From Mycobacterium genavense ATCC 51234 (GTDB lineage: Bacteria > Actinomycetota > Actinomycetes > Mycobacteriales > Mycobacteriaceae): 64,000 nucleotides of DNA. Below are positions 9,516 through 17,617 of the stretch, piece after piece. Under the pieces are notes generated by a model that saw only the letters and a program-made list of their open reading frames with translations, searched no databases and had not been told where the DNA came from. The translations under genes and the position numbers were made by a program. Position 1 is the stretch's first letter. Every line of letters begins with the position of its first letter. The DNA lies in assembly GCF_000526915.1 (NCBI RefSeq), contig NZ_JAGZ01000004.1, positions 372,001-436,000 of the forward strand. The letters are read 5' to 3'.

Positions 9516-9689
9516 ATGGCCACACCCAAGCGCAGGATGTCGCGCTCGAACACCCGTAGCCGCCGCTCGCAGTGGAAGGCCACCAAGACCGAGCTTGTCG
9601 GTGTGACCGTGGCCGGCCAGAAGCACAAGGTGCCGCGTCGCCTGCTCAAGGCGGCGCGCCTGGGCCTGATCGATCTCGACCGACGCTAG
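9516..9689 (+). CDS. rpmF: 50S ribosomal protein L32
   Basis: A 57-residue basic protein beginning [18 protein letters not shown] and ending LGLIDLDRR. The N-terminal [14 protein letters not shown] block is the L32 signature. The zinc-binding cysteines of other L32 forms are absent, as in the non-zinc mycobacterial paralogue Rv0979A, which has the same length and the same position just before mprA. GAGGAG about 15 bases upstream is the nearest ribosome-binding candidate. It is a structural part of the large ribosomal subunit. A cysteine-free L32 is expected to stay usable during zinc limitation. Confidence 0.93.
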   Translation: MATPKRRMSRSNTRSRRSQWKATKTELVGVTVAGQKHKVPRRLLKAARLGLIDLDRR

Positions 9690-9768
9690 CTGGATTGTCC
9701 GACTTCTCGGCGGGCCGTGCCGGCCCACATCGTCGTCCGACAGAGATCTCGGCAAATACGCGGCGCGC

Positions 9769-9787
9769 CTCTCAGCCCGCTCTCAGG
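9769..9787 (+). promoter_or_regulatory. MprA box upstream of mprA (autoregulatory site)
   Basis: Two near-identical 8-bp direct repeats with a 3-bp spacer, CTCTCAGC-CCG-CTCTCAGG, exactly the 19-bp architecture described for MprA sites in M. tuberculosis. It ends 16 bases before the mprA GTG start, so it lies in the leader or core promoter. Expected role: phospho-MprA autoregulation of mprAB. Confidence 0.8.
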
Positions 9788-9803
9788 CCCCAGGGCGAAA
9801 CTA

Positions 9804-10493
9804 GTGGCCGTGCGCATTCTTGTCGTCGATGACGATCGCGCGGTCCGCGAATCGCTGCGCAGGTCGCTTTCCTTCAACGGCTACTCGGTCGAGTTAGCCC
9901 ATGACGGGGTCGAGGCGCTGGAGATCATCTCCAGCGACCGGCCCGACGCCGTCGTGCTCGACGTCATGATGCCGCGGCTGGACGGTCTCGAAGTCTGCCG
10001 GCAACTGCGCAGCACCGGCGACGACCTGCCGATCCTGGTGTTGACCGCCCGCGATTCGGTGTCCGAGCGGGTCGCCGGCCTGGACGCCGGCGCGGACGAC
10101 TACCTGCCCAAGCCGTTCGCCCTGGAAGAGCTGCTGGCCCGGATGCGGGCGCTGCTGCGCCGCACCAAGCCCGAGGACGCCGAGTCGGTCGCCATGACGT
10201 TCTCCGATCTGGCCCTGGACCCGGTGACCCGTGAGGTCACCCGCGGGCATCGCCGGATCAGTCTGACCCGCACCGAGTTCGCGCTGCTGGAGATGCTGAT
10301 CGCCAACCCGCGCCGGGTGCTGACCCGCAGCCGCATTCTCGAGGAGGTGTGGGGATTCGACTTTCCCACCTCGGGCAACGCGCTGGAGGTCTACGTGGGG
10401 TACCTGCGCCGCAAGACCGAGGCCGACGGTGAGCCGCGCCTGATCCACACCGTGCGGGGTGTGGGCTATGTCCTTCGGGAGACGCCACCCTGA
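9804..10493 (+). CDS. mprA: Response regulator MprA
   Basis: About 229 residues, an OmpR-type regulator. The receiver domain (residues 4-118) has the acidic pocket VVDDD, phospho-acceptor Asp53 in [12 protein letters not shown], the conserved Thr in LVLTARD and the Lys in YLPKPF. The winged-helix domain (about 135-229) contains [13 protein letters not shown] and ends [15 protein letters not shown]. Two in-frame GTG codons (9804 and 9810) are possible starts; 9804 aligns best with the M. tuberculosis protein. It controls the envelope-stress regulon, including sigE, sigB and pepD, in M. tuberculosis. Its stop overlaps the mprB ATG by one base. An MprA box lies directly upstream. Confidence 0.95.
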   Translation: MAVRILVVDDDRAVRESLRRSLSFNGYSVELAHDGVEALEIISSDRPDAVVLDVMMPRLDGLEVCRQLRSTGDDLPILVLTARDSVSERVAGLDAGADDYLPKPFALEELLARMRALLRRTKPEDAESVAMTFSDLALDPVTREVTRGHRRISLTRTEFALLEMLIANPRRVLTRSRILEEVWGFDFPTSGNALEVYVGYLRRKTEADGEPRLIHTVRGVGYVLRETPP

Positions 10494-12052
10494 TGATCCG
10501 GTTCCAACGACGTCGGCGCGCACCACTGCGAGCCCCCAGTTCGTTGTCGCTGCGGTGGCGGGTGATGTTGCTGGCGATGTCGATGGTGGCGATGGTCGTC
10601 GTGCTGATGGCGTTTGCCGTCTACGCGGTGATCGCGGCCGCGCTCTACAGCGACATCGACAATCAGCTGGACAGCCGCGCGCAGCTGCTGATCGCCAGCG
10701 GTTCGCTGGCCGCCGACCCGGCGAAGGCCATTGAGGGCACGGCATATTCGGACGTCAACGCGATGCTGGTGAACCCGGGCCACTCGATCTACACCGCCCA
10801 ACAGCCGGGCCAGACGCTGCCGGTCGACGCGCCGGAGAAGGCGGTCATCCGCGGTGACCTGTTCATGTCCCGCCGCACCGCCGCCGATCAGCGCATCCTG
10901 GCGATCCACCTGCCCAACGGCAGTTCGCTGCTGATCTCCAAGAGCCTGCGCCCCACCGAGGCGGTGATGACCAAACTGCGCTGGGTGCTGCTGGTCGTCG
11001 GCGGTATCGGGGTCGCGGTCGCCGCGGTGGCCGGTGGCATGGTCACCCGGGCAGGGCTGCGGCCGGTGGCCCGGCTCACCGAAGCGGCCGAACGAGTCGC
11101 GCGCACCGACGACCTGCGGCCCATCCCGGTGTTCGGTAGCGACGAATTGGCAAGGCTCACCGAGGCATTCAACTTGATGCTGCGAGCACTCGCCGAATCT
11201 CGGGAGCGGCAGGCCCGACTGGTCACCGACGCCGGACACGAATTGCGCACCCCGCTGACGTCGCTGCGGACCAACGTCGAACTGCTGATGGCGTCCATGG
11301 AACCGGGGGCGCCACGGCTTCCCGAGCAGGAGATGGTCGACCTGCGTACCGATGTGCTGGCGCAGATCGAGGAATTGTCCACTCTGGTAGGCGATTTGGT
11401 GGACCTCACCCGCGACGACGCCGGCCAGGTGGTGCACGAGCCGGTCGACATGTCCGAGGTCATCGACCGCAGCCTGGAGCGAGTCAGGCGGCGGCGCAAC
11501 GACATTCACTTCGACGTCGACGTGATTCCATGGCAGGTCTACGGTGACAATGCCGGGCTGTCACGGGCGGTGCTGAACCTGATGGACAACGCCGCCAAGT
11601 GGAGTCCGCCGGGCGGCCGCGTCGGTGTCCGGATGCGCCAACTCGACCCCTCGCATGCCGAGTTGATCGTCTCGGACTTGGGCCCGGGTATCCCACCGCA
11701 CGAACGGCGCCTGGTGTTCGAGCGGTTCTACCGGTCGACGACGGCGCGGGCCCTGCCGGGCTCGGGTCTGGGGTTGGCCATCGTCAAGCAGGTGGTGCTC
11801 AATCACGGCGGACTGCTACGCGTCGAAGACACCGTTTCGGGCGGCCATCCCCCGGGAACATCGATCTACGTGCTACTTCCCGGCCGGCCACTGCCGGTGT
11901 CGACGTATCCGACGGCCGGGACCGAGGGCGGGGCTGACGTCGACAACGAGGCCAAGACCGACCCCGCGGTTCCCATGGAGGGCGACGCAGCGAACTCTCG
12001 GGAATCGACGAACGTTATCTCAGTGGACTCTCAGTCCGCACGCGCAAGGTAG
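10493..12052 (+). CDS. mprB: Membrane sensor histidine kinase MprB
   Basis: 519 residues. There is a first membrane helix at about residues 24-50, an extracytoplasmic sensor loop of about 110 residues, and a second helix at about 162-185, followed by a HAMP linker. The dimerisation/phospho-acceptor box is DAGHELRTPLTSLRTN with His249. ATPase motifs are the N box (LNLMDNAAKW), the G1 box (SDLGPGIPP), the F box (FERFYRS) and the G2 box (GSGLGLAIVKQVV). It phosphorylates MprA; in M. tuberculosis the sensor loop is bound by DnaK. The C-terminal tail of about 45 residues is longer than in the 504-residue M. tuberculosis protein. The final codons also carry the MprA box for pepD. Confidence 0.95.
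   Translation: MIRFQRRRRAPLRAPSSLSLRWRVMLLAMSMVAMVVVLMAFAVYAVIAAALYSDIDNQLDSRAQLLIASGSLAADPAKAIEGTAYSDVNAMLVNPGHSIYTAQQPGQTLPVDAPEKAVIRGDLFMSRRTAADQRILAIHLPNGSSLLISKSLRPTEAVMTKLRWVLLVVGGIGVAVAAVAGGMVTRAGLRPVARLTEAAERVARTDDLRPIPVFGSDELARLTEAFNLMLRALAESRERQARLVTDAGHELRTPLTSLRTNVELLMASMEPGAPRLPEQEMVDLRTDVLAQIEELSTLVGDLVDLTRDDAGQVVHEPVDMSEVIDRSLERVRRRRNDIHFDVDVIPWQVYGDNAGLSRAVLNLMDNAAKWSPPGGRVGVRMRQLDPSHAELIVSDLGPGIPPHERRLVFERFYRSTTARALPGSGLGLAIVKQVVLNHGGLLRVEDTVSGGHPPGTSIYVLLPGRPLPVSTYPTAGTEGGADVDNEAKTDPAVPMEGDAANSRESTNVISVDSQSARAR
12017..12035 (+). promoter_or_regulatory. MprA box upstream of pepD, inside the mprB 3' end
   Basis: ATCTCAGT-GGA-CTCTCAGT: two 8-bp direct repeats separated by 3 bp, the same 19-bp layout as the site before mprA. 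It is encoded within the last codons of mprB (VDSQS) and ends 91 bases before the pepD ATG. MprA is known to regulate pepD in M. tuberculosis; this site is the obvious target. Confidence 0.8.
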
Positions 12053-12126
12053 ATGCAGTTAGTGTTGGAAATCGAGCCAAGTCGAGCTCGACAGCACCCC
12101 TATTAGAGGAAGAGCGACTTAGCGAC

Positions 12127-13662
12127 ATGACGAATGACCCGAGGTATTCGCCACCGCCGCAGCAACCGGGATACCCAAGCGCGCCTAACCAGCCAGCAGG
12201 TTCCGCGTATGCCCAAGGGCATCAGCAACCGTACAACCAGCCGTACGACTGGCGGTACCAACAAGGGCAGCAGTCGCAACCGTCGCAGACGTCGCAATAC
12301 CGGCGGCCCTACGAGCCGTTCGGGGACACCGGGGCGGGTTCGGTCACCGGCGGCGCCGGGCCGGGCCGGATCCCGGGCACGGGCGCGGGTCCGATCCCGG
12401 CCGGCACCGGAGTGGGTCCGATTCCCGGGGACACCGGGTCGGGTCCGGTTCCCGGCATGCTGCCCCCGATGGGGCCCCCGCGGCCCGAGAAGCGATCCCG
12501 GGCGGGCCTGCTGGTAGCCGGCGCGCTGGCGGTCGCGGTGGTGTCGGCGGGTATCGGTGGCGCCGCGGCAACGGTCGTCGAACTGGGCACGCACACCACG
12601 ACTTCCAGCAGTAGCGGCGGACCGTCGGGGGCTACGCCCGGCGTGCCGGCGGCTAACATGGCGCCCGGCACCGTCCAACAGGTCGCGCAAAAGGTGGTAC
12701 CCAGCGTCGTCATGCTGGAGACCGACCTTGGCCGCGCGTCCGAAGAGGGCTCCGGCGTCATCTTGTCGTCCGACGGGCTGATCTTGACCAACAACCACGT
12801 CATCGCCGCGGCCGCCGGCCGGCCCAAGGGGCCAAGCGCGCCGATACCCGGTAGCACCCCGCCCGGCAGCCCGTTGCCCGGGGGGCCGGGTGGTCCGGCA
12901 CCGAAAACGACGGTGACCTTCTTCGACGGGCGCACCGCACCGTTCACGGTGGTGGGCGCCGATCCCACCAGTGACATCGCCGTCATCCGCGTCCAGGGCG
13001 TGTCCGGTCTGACGCCCATCGCGATGGGCTCGTCGTCGGATGTGCGGGTCGGCCAGCCGGTGCTGGCGATCGGATCCCCGCTGGGCTTGTCCGGCACGGT
13101 GACCACCGGAATCATCAGCGCGTTGAACCGGCCGGTGTCGACGACCGGTGAGTCCGGCAACCAGAACACGGTGCTGGACGCCATCCAGACCGACGCCGCG
13201 ATCAACCCGGGTAACTCCGGCGGGGCGCTGGTCAACCTGAACGGCCAGCTGGTCGGCATCAACTCCGCGATCGCCACGCTGGGCGGCGACTCGCCCGACG
13301 CCCAGAGCGGTTCGATCGGGCTCGGGTTCGCGATCCCGGTCGACCAGGCCAAGCGCATCGCCGACGAGCTAATCAGCACCGGTAAGGCCTCACATGCCTC
13401 GCTGGGCGTGCAGGTGACCAGTGACAAGAGCACGCCGGGGGCCAAGGTCGTCGAGGTCGTGCAGGGTGGCGCGGCCTCGAATGCCGGGGTGCCCAAGAAC
13501 GTGGTCGTCACCAAGGTCGACGACCGCCCGATCAACAGCGCCGACGCCCTGGTGGCCGCGGTGCGGTCCAAGGCGCCGGGCGACAAGGTATCGCTGACGT
13601 TCCAAGATCCCGGCGGTGGCAGCCGGACCGTGCAGGTCACCCTCGGCAAGGCGGATCAGTGA
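12127..13662 (+). CDS. pepD: HtrA-family serine protease PepD
   Basis: 511 residues. There is a cytoplasmic Pro/Gln/Gly-rich N-terminus (1-125) with a degenerate GPIPG-type repeat at about 70-112, one membrane helix at about 127-150, a trypsin-like domain at about 190-400 and a C-terminal PDZ domain at about 410-508. The triad is visible: His224 in NNHVIAA, Asp283 in TSDIAV and Ser364 in NPGNSGGAL. A Gly/Pro-rich insert (GSTPPGSPLPGGPGGPAP) follows the histidine motif. It degrades or chaperones misfolded envelope proteins outside the membrane and belongs to the MprAB/SigE stress circuit. The M. tuberculosis orthologue is Rv0983. The N-terminal Gly-Pro repeat looks longer than strictly needed and may vary between strains. 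Confidence 0.94.
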   Translation: MTNDPRYSPPPQQPGYPSAPNQPAGSAYAQGHQQPYNQPYDWRYQQGQQSQPSQTSQYRRPYEPFGDTGAGSVTGGAGPGRIPGTGAGPIPAGTGVGPIPGDTGSGPVPGMLPPMGPPRPEKRSRAGLLVAGALAVAVVSAGIGGAAATVVELGTHTTTSSSSGGPSGATPGVPAANMAPGTVQQVAQKVVPSVVMLETDLGRASEEGSGVILSSDGLILTNNHVIAAAAGRPKGPSAPIPGSTPPGSPLPGGPGGPAPKTTVTFFDGRTAPFTVVGADPTSDIAVIRVQGVSGLTPIAMGSSSDVRVGQPVLAIGSPLGLSGTVTTGIISALNRPVSTTGESGNQNTVLDAIQTDAAINPGNSGGALVNLNGQLVGINSAIATLGGDSPDAQSGSIGLGFAIPVDQAKRIADELISTGKASHASLGVQVTSDKSTPGAKVVEVVQGGAASNAGVPKNVVVTKVDDRPINSADALVAAVRSKAPGDKVSLTFQDPGGGSRTVQVTLGKADQ

Positions 13663-14222
13663 TGAGAGTCGACGAGCCTCTGAACGAGTCACTGTCCGAG
13701 CTCGGATATACGGTTGCACCCATGGAATCGGGTGCGGAATTGGTGGTCGGCCGGGCGCTGGTCGTGGTGGTCGATGATCGCACCGCCCACGGGGACGAAG
13801 AAGACCACAGCGGCCCGCTGGTCACCGAGCTGCTGACCGAGGCGGGATTCGTCGTCGACGGTGTGGTGGCGGTGGCCGCCGACGAGGTCGAGATCCGCAA
13901 CGCGCTCAACACCGCGGTGATCGGCGGGGTCGATCTGGTGGTCTCGGTCGGCGGGACCGGAGTGACCCCGCGCGACGTCACCCCGGAGGCCACGCGCGAG
14001 ATTCTGGACCGCGAAATCCTCGGCATCGCCGAGGCCGTGCGCGCGTCCGGGCTGTCCGCGGGCATCATCGACGCCGGACTGTCCCGGGGTCTGGCCGGCG
14101 TGTCCGGAAGCACGCTCGTGGTCAACCTCGCCGGTTCCCGTTACGCCGTCCGCGACGGCATGGCGACGCTGAATCCCCTCGCCGCGCAGATCATCGGGCA
14201 GTTGTCGAGCCTCGAGATTTAA
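13662..14222 (+). CDS. moaB2: Molybdenum cofactor biosynthesis protein MoaB2
   Basis: About 186 residues of the MogA/MoaB fold. The cofactor-binding signature is VVSVGGTGVTPRDVTPEAT, followed by SRGLAGVSGSTLVVNLAGS near the C-terminus. Family members adenylylate molybdopterin or are paralogues of that function. The ATG at 13662 shares one base with the pepD stop (TGATG); a GTG one codon earlier is possible. It matches Rv0984 in order and size. It is convergent with mscL across a 23-base gap. Cotranscription with pepD appears conserved, but its link to envelope stress is unknown. Confidence 0.92.
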   Translation: MRVDEPLNESLSELGYTVAPMESGAELVVGRALVVVVDDRTAHGDEEDHSGPLVTELLTEAGFVVDGVVAVAADEVEIRNALNTAVIGGVDLVVSVGGTGVTPRDVTPEATREILDREILGIAEAVRASGLSAGIIDAGLSRGLAGVSGSTLVVNLAGSRYAVRDGMATLNPLAAQIIGQLSSLEI

Positions 14223-14245
14223 ACTCGCCCGACCGGCCGGTGGTA

Positions 14246-14707
14246 TTACCGCGACTCGGCGTCCGCGCGCGGCCCGTGCTCGGGCGGCGGCGTGGTGCCC
14301 GGCCCACCGTGGCGGCCCGACGAGCCGTCTCCGTTGGTCTGTGCCAGCAGGTCGCGGATCTCGGTCAGCAGCACGATCTGGGCGTCGTCGGCCTGCTCGA
14401 CCTCGCCGCGCTTGCGGAAAGTGTTGTAGGGCAGCACGACCAGGAAGTACACCACCGCGGCGACGAGGATGAAGTTGATCGCGGCCGACACCAGAACGTT
14501 CAGGTCGATGGTCTGCCCGCCGCCGATACCGATCTTCAGGATCCCGACGTCGGACTTCTGGTTGACGCCGACCCGGTTGATCAACGGCGTGATGATGCTG
14601 TCGGTGAACTTGGTGACCAGTCCGGTGAATGCGGTACCGATGACCACCGCGACGGACAGGTCGACGATATTGCCCCGCGCGAGAAACTCCTTGAACCCCT
14701 TGAGAAT
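14246..14707 (-). CDS. mscL: Large-conductance mechanosensitive channel MscL, probable ATT start
   Basis: About 153 residues if translation starts at ATT (14705-14707). The next codons read [20 protein letters not shown], the canonical amphipathic N-terminal helix and start of TM1. TM1 ([14 protein letters not shown]), the periplasmic loop and TM2 ([21 protein letters not shown]) follow, then the cytoplasmic helix [19 protein letters not shown] lies 6 bases before the ATT, a good ribosome-binding site. No ATG, GTG or TTG is available at this position. The next GTG (14647) would remove the N-terminal helix and half of TM1. The M. tuberculosis orthologue Rv0985c has 151 residues. It is a homopentameric osmotic safety valve in the inner membrane. 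Confidence 0.88.
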   Translation of the reverse strand: MLKGFKEFLARGNIVDLSVAVVIGTAFTGLVTKFTDSIITPLINRVGVNQKSDVGILKIGIGGGQTIDLNVLVSAAINFILVAAVVYFLVVLPYNTFRKRGEVEQADDAQIVLLTEIRDLLAQTNGDGSSGRHGGPGTTPPPEHGPRADAESR

Positions 14708-14771
14708 TCGACGTCCTTTCTGGGCTGGACACAGTTTGCCGCGGGTGCTGTAGCGAACGGCTGCCAGGCTC

Positions 14772-15451
14772 TCAGTGCAGGGTGAGGGTCACGGCCTGCC
14801 CCAGGACCGAACCTGCCACCGTGTTCGCCACGCGAGCCGGCAGCGCAACTAACACTACGCGGTCACCGTCTGCGGCCTGGACTTTCTGCTTGGGCGACAC
14901 GAGGACGACGACGGCATCGGTGGCCACAGCTTGCTGATCGCCGCGGTGCCCGGCTGCGCGTCGGTAGGCGGCGCGGCCAGCACGTCGACGACGTCGCCGA
15001 CGCGAACGAGGTCGATCAGCGCGCTGTCGGCCAGATGCAGCGGCACGATGCGCGCACCCGGCCCGGCCTTCGCGGCAATCGCGGCCTCGGCCAGCCGACT
15101 GCCCAGCAAGCGGACATCGGTGAGCACCTCGCCGCGGCGCGTCGGACCGGCCAGCGTCGAGCCGACCACGGCGCTCAGATCGGCTTGTGAACCGTCCGGA
15201 AGTGTTGTGGCCAAACGCTTTTCGACTCGAACATCGTCTTGTGTCAACGCGGCGCCGGGAGTCAGGTCACGGGTGGCGACCACCACGTCGACGCGATCGC
15301 CGTCCGGATTCGAGCGCACCGCCGCGACCCCGGCCAACACGACGAGCCCGCCTGCCATCACCCGCCGGGCCAGCACGGTCCGGGTCCAATCCGGTCGCAG
15401 CGACGCCGATATCCGGTGTAGCAGTGCCGGATTCAGCGACGGTTCCCCCAC
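14772..15451 (-). pseudogene. SAF-domain protein, Rv0990c-like, frameshifted
   Basis: The first frame encodes an N-terminal membrane anchor (RRVMAGGLVVLAGVAAV) and a SAF domain (VVVATRDLTPGAALTQDDV, then LLGSRLAEAAIAAKAGPGARIVPLHLADSAL). At about 14930-14934 one base appears to be missing. Reading then continues in the next frame as AVATDAVVVLVSPKQKVQ and ends [11 protein letters not shown] at 14772, the conserved family tail. Without the shift the protein would be about 225 residues. In M. tuberculosis this gene is downstream of the chaperone gene and under HrcA. SAF domains occur in pilus-assembly CpaB-like and antifreeze-like proteins; the role here is unknown. Confidence 0.8.
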
Positions 15452-15517
15452 GCCGCAACGGTAAGCGCGACGCGCTGCCGAAAGCCCCCGTCGGCGATGT
15501 CGGTTGTGGATAACTCG

Positions 15518-15850
15518 CTAGCTGGACGCGGTCGCGGTCGACTTCTCGCTGGACGTCGACTTCTCGGACGAGCCGGACTTCTCGCTGGAGGCGGATTTCT
15601 CGCTCGAGCTGGAGCTCTCGCTGGAGCCGTTGGTCGAGGAGCCGTTGCTCGAGCTCGACGATTTCTTGCCCGACTCGCGGCTGTCGGTGCGGTAGAAGCC
15701 GCTGCCCTTGAACACGACGCCGACGGAGTTGAACAGTTTGCGCAGCCGGCCCGAGCACTTCTCGCAAGTGGTCAGGGTGTCGTCGGTGAAGGCTTGCACC
15801 ACGTCAAAGCGGTTGTCGCATTCGGTGCACGCGTAGCTGTAGGTCGGCAC
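15518..15850 (-). CDS. ruc: Redox-regulated chaperone Ruc (FmdB-type zinc ribbon), Rv0991c-like
   Basis: About 110 residues. The N-terminal zinc-ribbon has cysteine pairs at positions 8/11 (CTEC) and 29/32 (CEKC), followed by a short conserved stretch KLFNSVGVVFKGSGFYRTDS. The last 45 residues are a low-complexity disordered tail dominated by Ser/Glu/Lys, with four SSEKS-type repeats. The GTG start gives VPTYSYACTEC. In M. tuberculosis the orthologue is a chaperone whose activity rises when the cysteines are oxidised and zinc is lost, and it works with the Hsp70 system. A CIRCE-like inverted repeat lies just upstream, consistent with HrcA control. Confidence 0.88.
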   Translation of the reverse strand: MPTYSYACTECDNRFDVVQAFTDDTLTTCEKCSGRLRKLFNSVGVVFKGSGFYRTDSRESGKKSSSSSNGSSTNGSSESSSSSEKSASSEKSGSSEKSTSSEKSTATASS

Positions 15851-15876
15851 TGAAGAACCTCCGTTAGATAAGCTTG

Positions 15877-15904
15877 TTAGCACTCTACAGTGCTCGAGTG
15901 CTAA
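15877..15904 (-). promoter_or_regulatory. CIRCE-like HrcA operator upstream of ruc
   Basis: A perfect 9-bp inverted repeat, TTAGCACTC and GAGTGCTAA, with a 10-base spacer. The classical CIRCE element has a 9-base spacer, so this one is a base longer. It lies 26 bases before the ruc start, between ruc and the upstream cyclo-ligase gene. HrcA repression of Rv0991c/Rv0990c is known in M. tuberculosis. Confidence 0.85.
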
Positions 15905-15923
15905 AACAGCCATGAAATCCGTC

Positions 15924-16529
15924 TCATTCCCGCGCCCCGCCGTCGACCGGCAGCGCCAGCACACCCCGTCCCGGGGTGATCACGTGGGTCATCGGCACGT
16001 CGTGCGGATCGGCCGGCAACTCCTCGACGAACTCCTCGTCGCGCACCATCGCGATCAACCGGGCGTGCCGGTTCCGGGCGTCCAGCGAGCGGTCGTAGTA
16101 GCCCAGTCCCCGGCCCAGCCGGGTGCCGCGGCGGTCGACGGCCAACGCCGGGACCACCACCATTTCGGCTTCGGCCAGCGCCGACTCCGGCAGCCAGGGC
16201 TCGGGCGGTTCGAGCAGCCCCCAACGGCCGCGGACGAGTGCGCCCGGCCGGTACTCGGCCCAGCGCAGCCGCATCGGGGTGCCGTCGCCGGTGGTCCGCG
16301 CGACGGGCAACAGCACCCGGCGCGTGTGTCGCAGCAGCATGTCGAGCATCGCGACCGAGCCCGGTTCGGTGCCCACCGGAACGTAGGCGCAGACGGTGAT
16401 GCCGCCACTCACCGCGAGCGCGAGGTGCTCGTCGAGCAGGCGCGCCTCGGCGGCCCGAACGTCGTCGCCAACCAGACTTCGGGCCGCCAGCACTTGCTCG
16501 CGCACGGCGGCCTTGGCCGGAGTCGTCAT
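15924..16529 (-). CDS. 5-formyltetrahydrofolate cyclo-ligase, Rv0992c-like
   Basis: 201 residues. It converts 5-formyl-THF plus ATP to 5,10-methenyl-THF in the cytosol, salvaging folate. Family motifs are the N-terminal AREQ/R-type start KAAVREQVLAAR, the substrate-pocket YVPVGTEPG, and the C-terminal ATP-binding signature RLGRGLGYYDRSL with VVPALAVD just before it. Length is typical. It is divergent from galU (76-base gap) and upstream of ruc; the CIRCE-like site between it and ruc suggests that ruc has its own promoter. The M. tuberculosis orthologue occupies the same place. Confidence 0.92.
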   Translation of the reverse strand: MTTPAKAAVREQVLAARSLVGDDVRAAEARLLDEHLALAVSGGITVCAYVPVGTEPGSVAMLDMLLRHTRRVLLPVARTTGDGTPMRLRWAEYRPGALVRGRWGLLEPPEPWLPESALAEAEMVVVPALAVDRRGTRLGRGLGYYDRSLDARNRHARLIAMVRDEEFVEELPADPHDVPMTHVITPGRGVLALPVDGGARE

Positions 16530-16605
16530 GCGTCAACGATGACAGCATGGGTATTCGGCCTGCCATGCAACGGCGGCAACCCCTCTGAGCGCTATGGTGT
16601 GAACG

Positions 16606-17520
16606 ATGTCACGGCCAGATGAAGTCCCGATCCCGTACACGGCGATCGTCCCGGCAGCCGGTCTGGGCACGCGATTCCTGCCGGCCACCAAGACGGTGCC
16701 CAAAGAGCTGTTGCCCGTCGTCGACACGCCGGGCATCGAGCTGGTCGCGGAGGAAGCGGCCGCGGCCGGCGCCGAGCGGCTGGTGATCATCACCTCCGAG
16801 GGCAAGGACGGCGTCGTCGCGCACTTCGTCGAGGACCTGGTGCTGGAGGGCACGCTTGAAGCGCGCGGCAAGAAGGCGATGCTGGCCAAGGTGCGTCGCG
16901 CGCCCGCGCTGATCAAGGTCGAGTCGGTGGTGCAGGCCGAGCCGCTCGGATTGGGACACGCCATCAGCTGCGTGGAGCCCACCCTGACGCCCGACGAGGA
17001 CGCCGTCATGGTGCTGCTGCCCGACGACCTGGTGCTGCCGACCGGCGTGCTGGAGACGATGTCCAAGGTGCGCGCCGACCATGGCGGCACGGTGTTGTGC
17101 GCCATCGAGGTCACGCCCGAAGAGATCAGCGCCTACGGTGTGTTCGACGTCGAGGCCGTGCCGGGTGCCGACAGTTCCGACGTCCTCAAGGTCAAGGGCA
17201 TGGTCGAAAAACCCAAGGCCGCCGACGCCCCGTCGCTGTACGCGGCGGCCGGCCGGTACGTGCTCGACCGCGCCATCTTCGACGCGCTGCGCCGCATCGA
17301 CCACGGCGCCGGCGGCGAACTACAGCTCACCGACGCGATCGCGCTGCTGATCAAAGAGGGACACCCGGTTCATGTCGTCGTGCATCGCGGATCTCGACAC
17401 GACTTGGGAAATCCTGGTGGCTACCTCAAGGCTGCGGTTGACTTTGCATTGGATCGTGACGACTACGGCCCGGAATTGCGGCGGTGGTTGGTGGCGCGAT
17501 TGGGCCTGAACGAGCAGTAG
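16606..17520 (+). CDS. galU: UTP-glucose-1-phosphate uridylyltransferase GalU
   Basis: 304 residues, close to the 306 of Rv0993. It makes UDP-glucose for cell-wall and storage glycans. The nucleotide-binding signature PAAGLGTRFLPATKTVPKEL is at residues 14-33, followed by LVIITSEGKDGV, the UTP/sugar motif PLGLGHAISC, LPDDLVLP and the catalytic-region AYGVFDVE and GMVEKPKA. It is the first gene of the galU-moeA1-rimJ-membrane protein operon. A strong hairpin follows it before moeA1, which may set its expression apart from the downstream genes. Confidence 0.95.
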   Translation: MSRPDEVPIPYTAIVPAAGLGTRFLPATKTVPKELLPVVDTPGIELVAEEAAAAGAERLVIITSEGKDGVVAHFVEDLVLEGTLEARGKKAMLAKVRRAPALIKVESVVQAEPLGLGHAISCVEPTLTPDEDAVMVLLPDDLVLPTGVLETMSKVRADHGGTVLCAIEVTPEEISAYGVFDVEAVPGADSSDVLKVKGMVEKPKAADAPSLYAAAGRYVLDRAIFDALRRIDHGAGGELQLTDAIALLIKEGHPVHVVVHRGSRHDLGNPGGYLKAAVDFALDRDDYGPELRRWLVARLGLNEQ

Positions 17521-17533
17521 CCGGCCGCCATGC

Positions 17534-17584
17534 CGGGCCCGGTGAACGACCGGGCGATCGGGCTTGGTCCGTTCACCGGGCCCG
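17534..17584 (+). terminator. Long GC-rich hairpin between galU and moeA1
   Basis: A perfect 14-bp inverted repeat (CGGGCCCGGTGAAC at 17534-17547 and its complement at 17571-17584) enclosing 23 bases that can pair further (GACC with GGTC). There is no T run. It begins 14 bases after the galU stop. It could be an intrinsic-type terminator, attenuator or mRNA-stabilising structure. Confidence 0.65.
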
Positions 17585-17617
17585 ATACGGCGTGTTGACG
17601 GCAGGGAGGCGCGGCTG

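Noticed and set aside
9717..9803. MprA start at ATG/GTG 9717
   Set aside because: The upstream 29 residues lack family similarity and would include the MprA box in the coding region.
12341..12470. GC-rich short repeats in pepD as CRISPR or minisatellite
   Set aside because: They encode Gly-Pro repeats in frame; units are irregular and no spacers exist.
15530..15660. Repeated 15-base blocks in ruc as an RNA structure
   Set aside because: They are explained by the Ser-Glu-Lys repeat of the protein tail.
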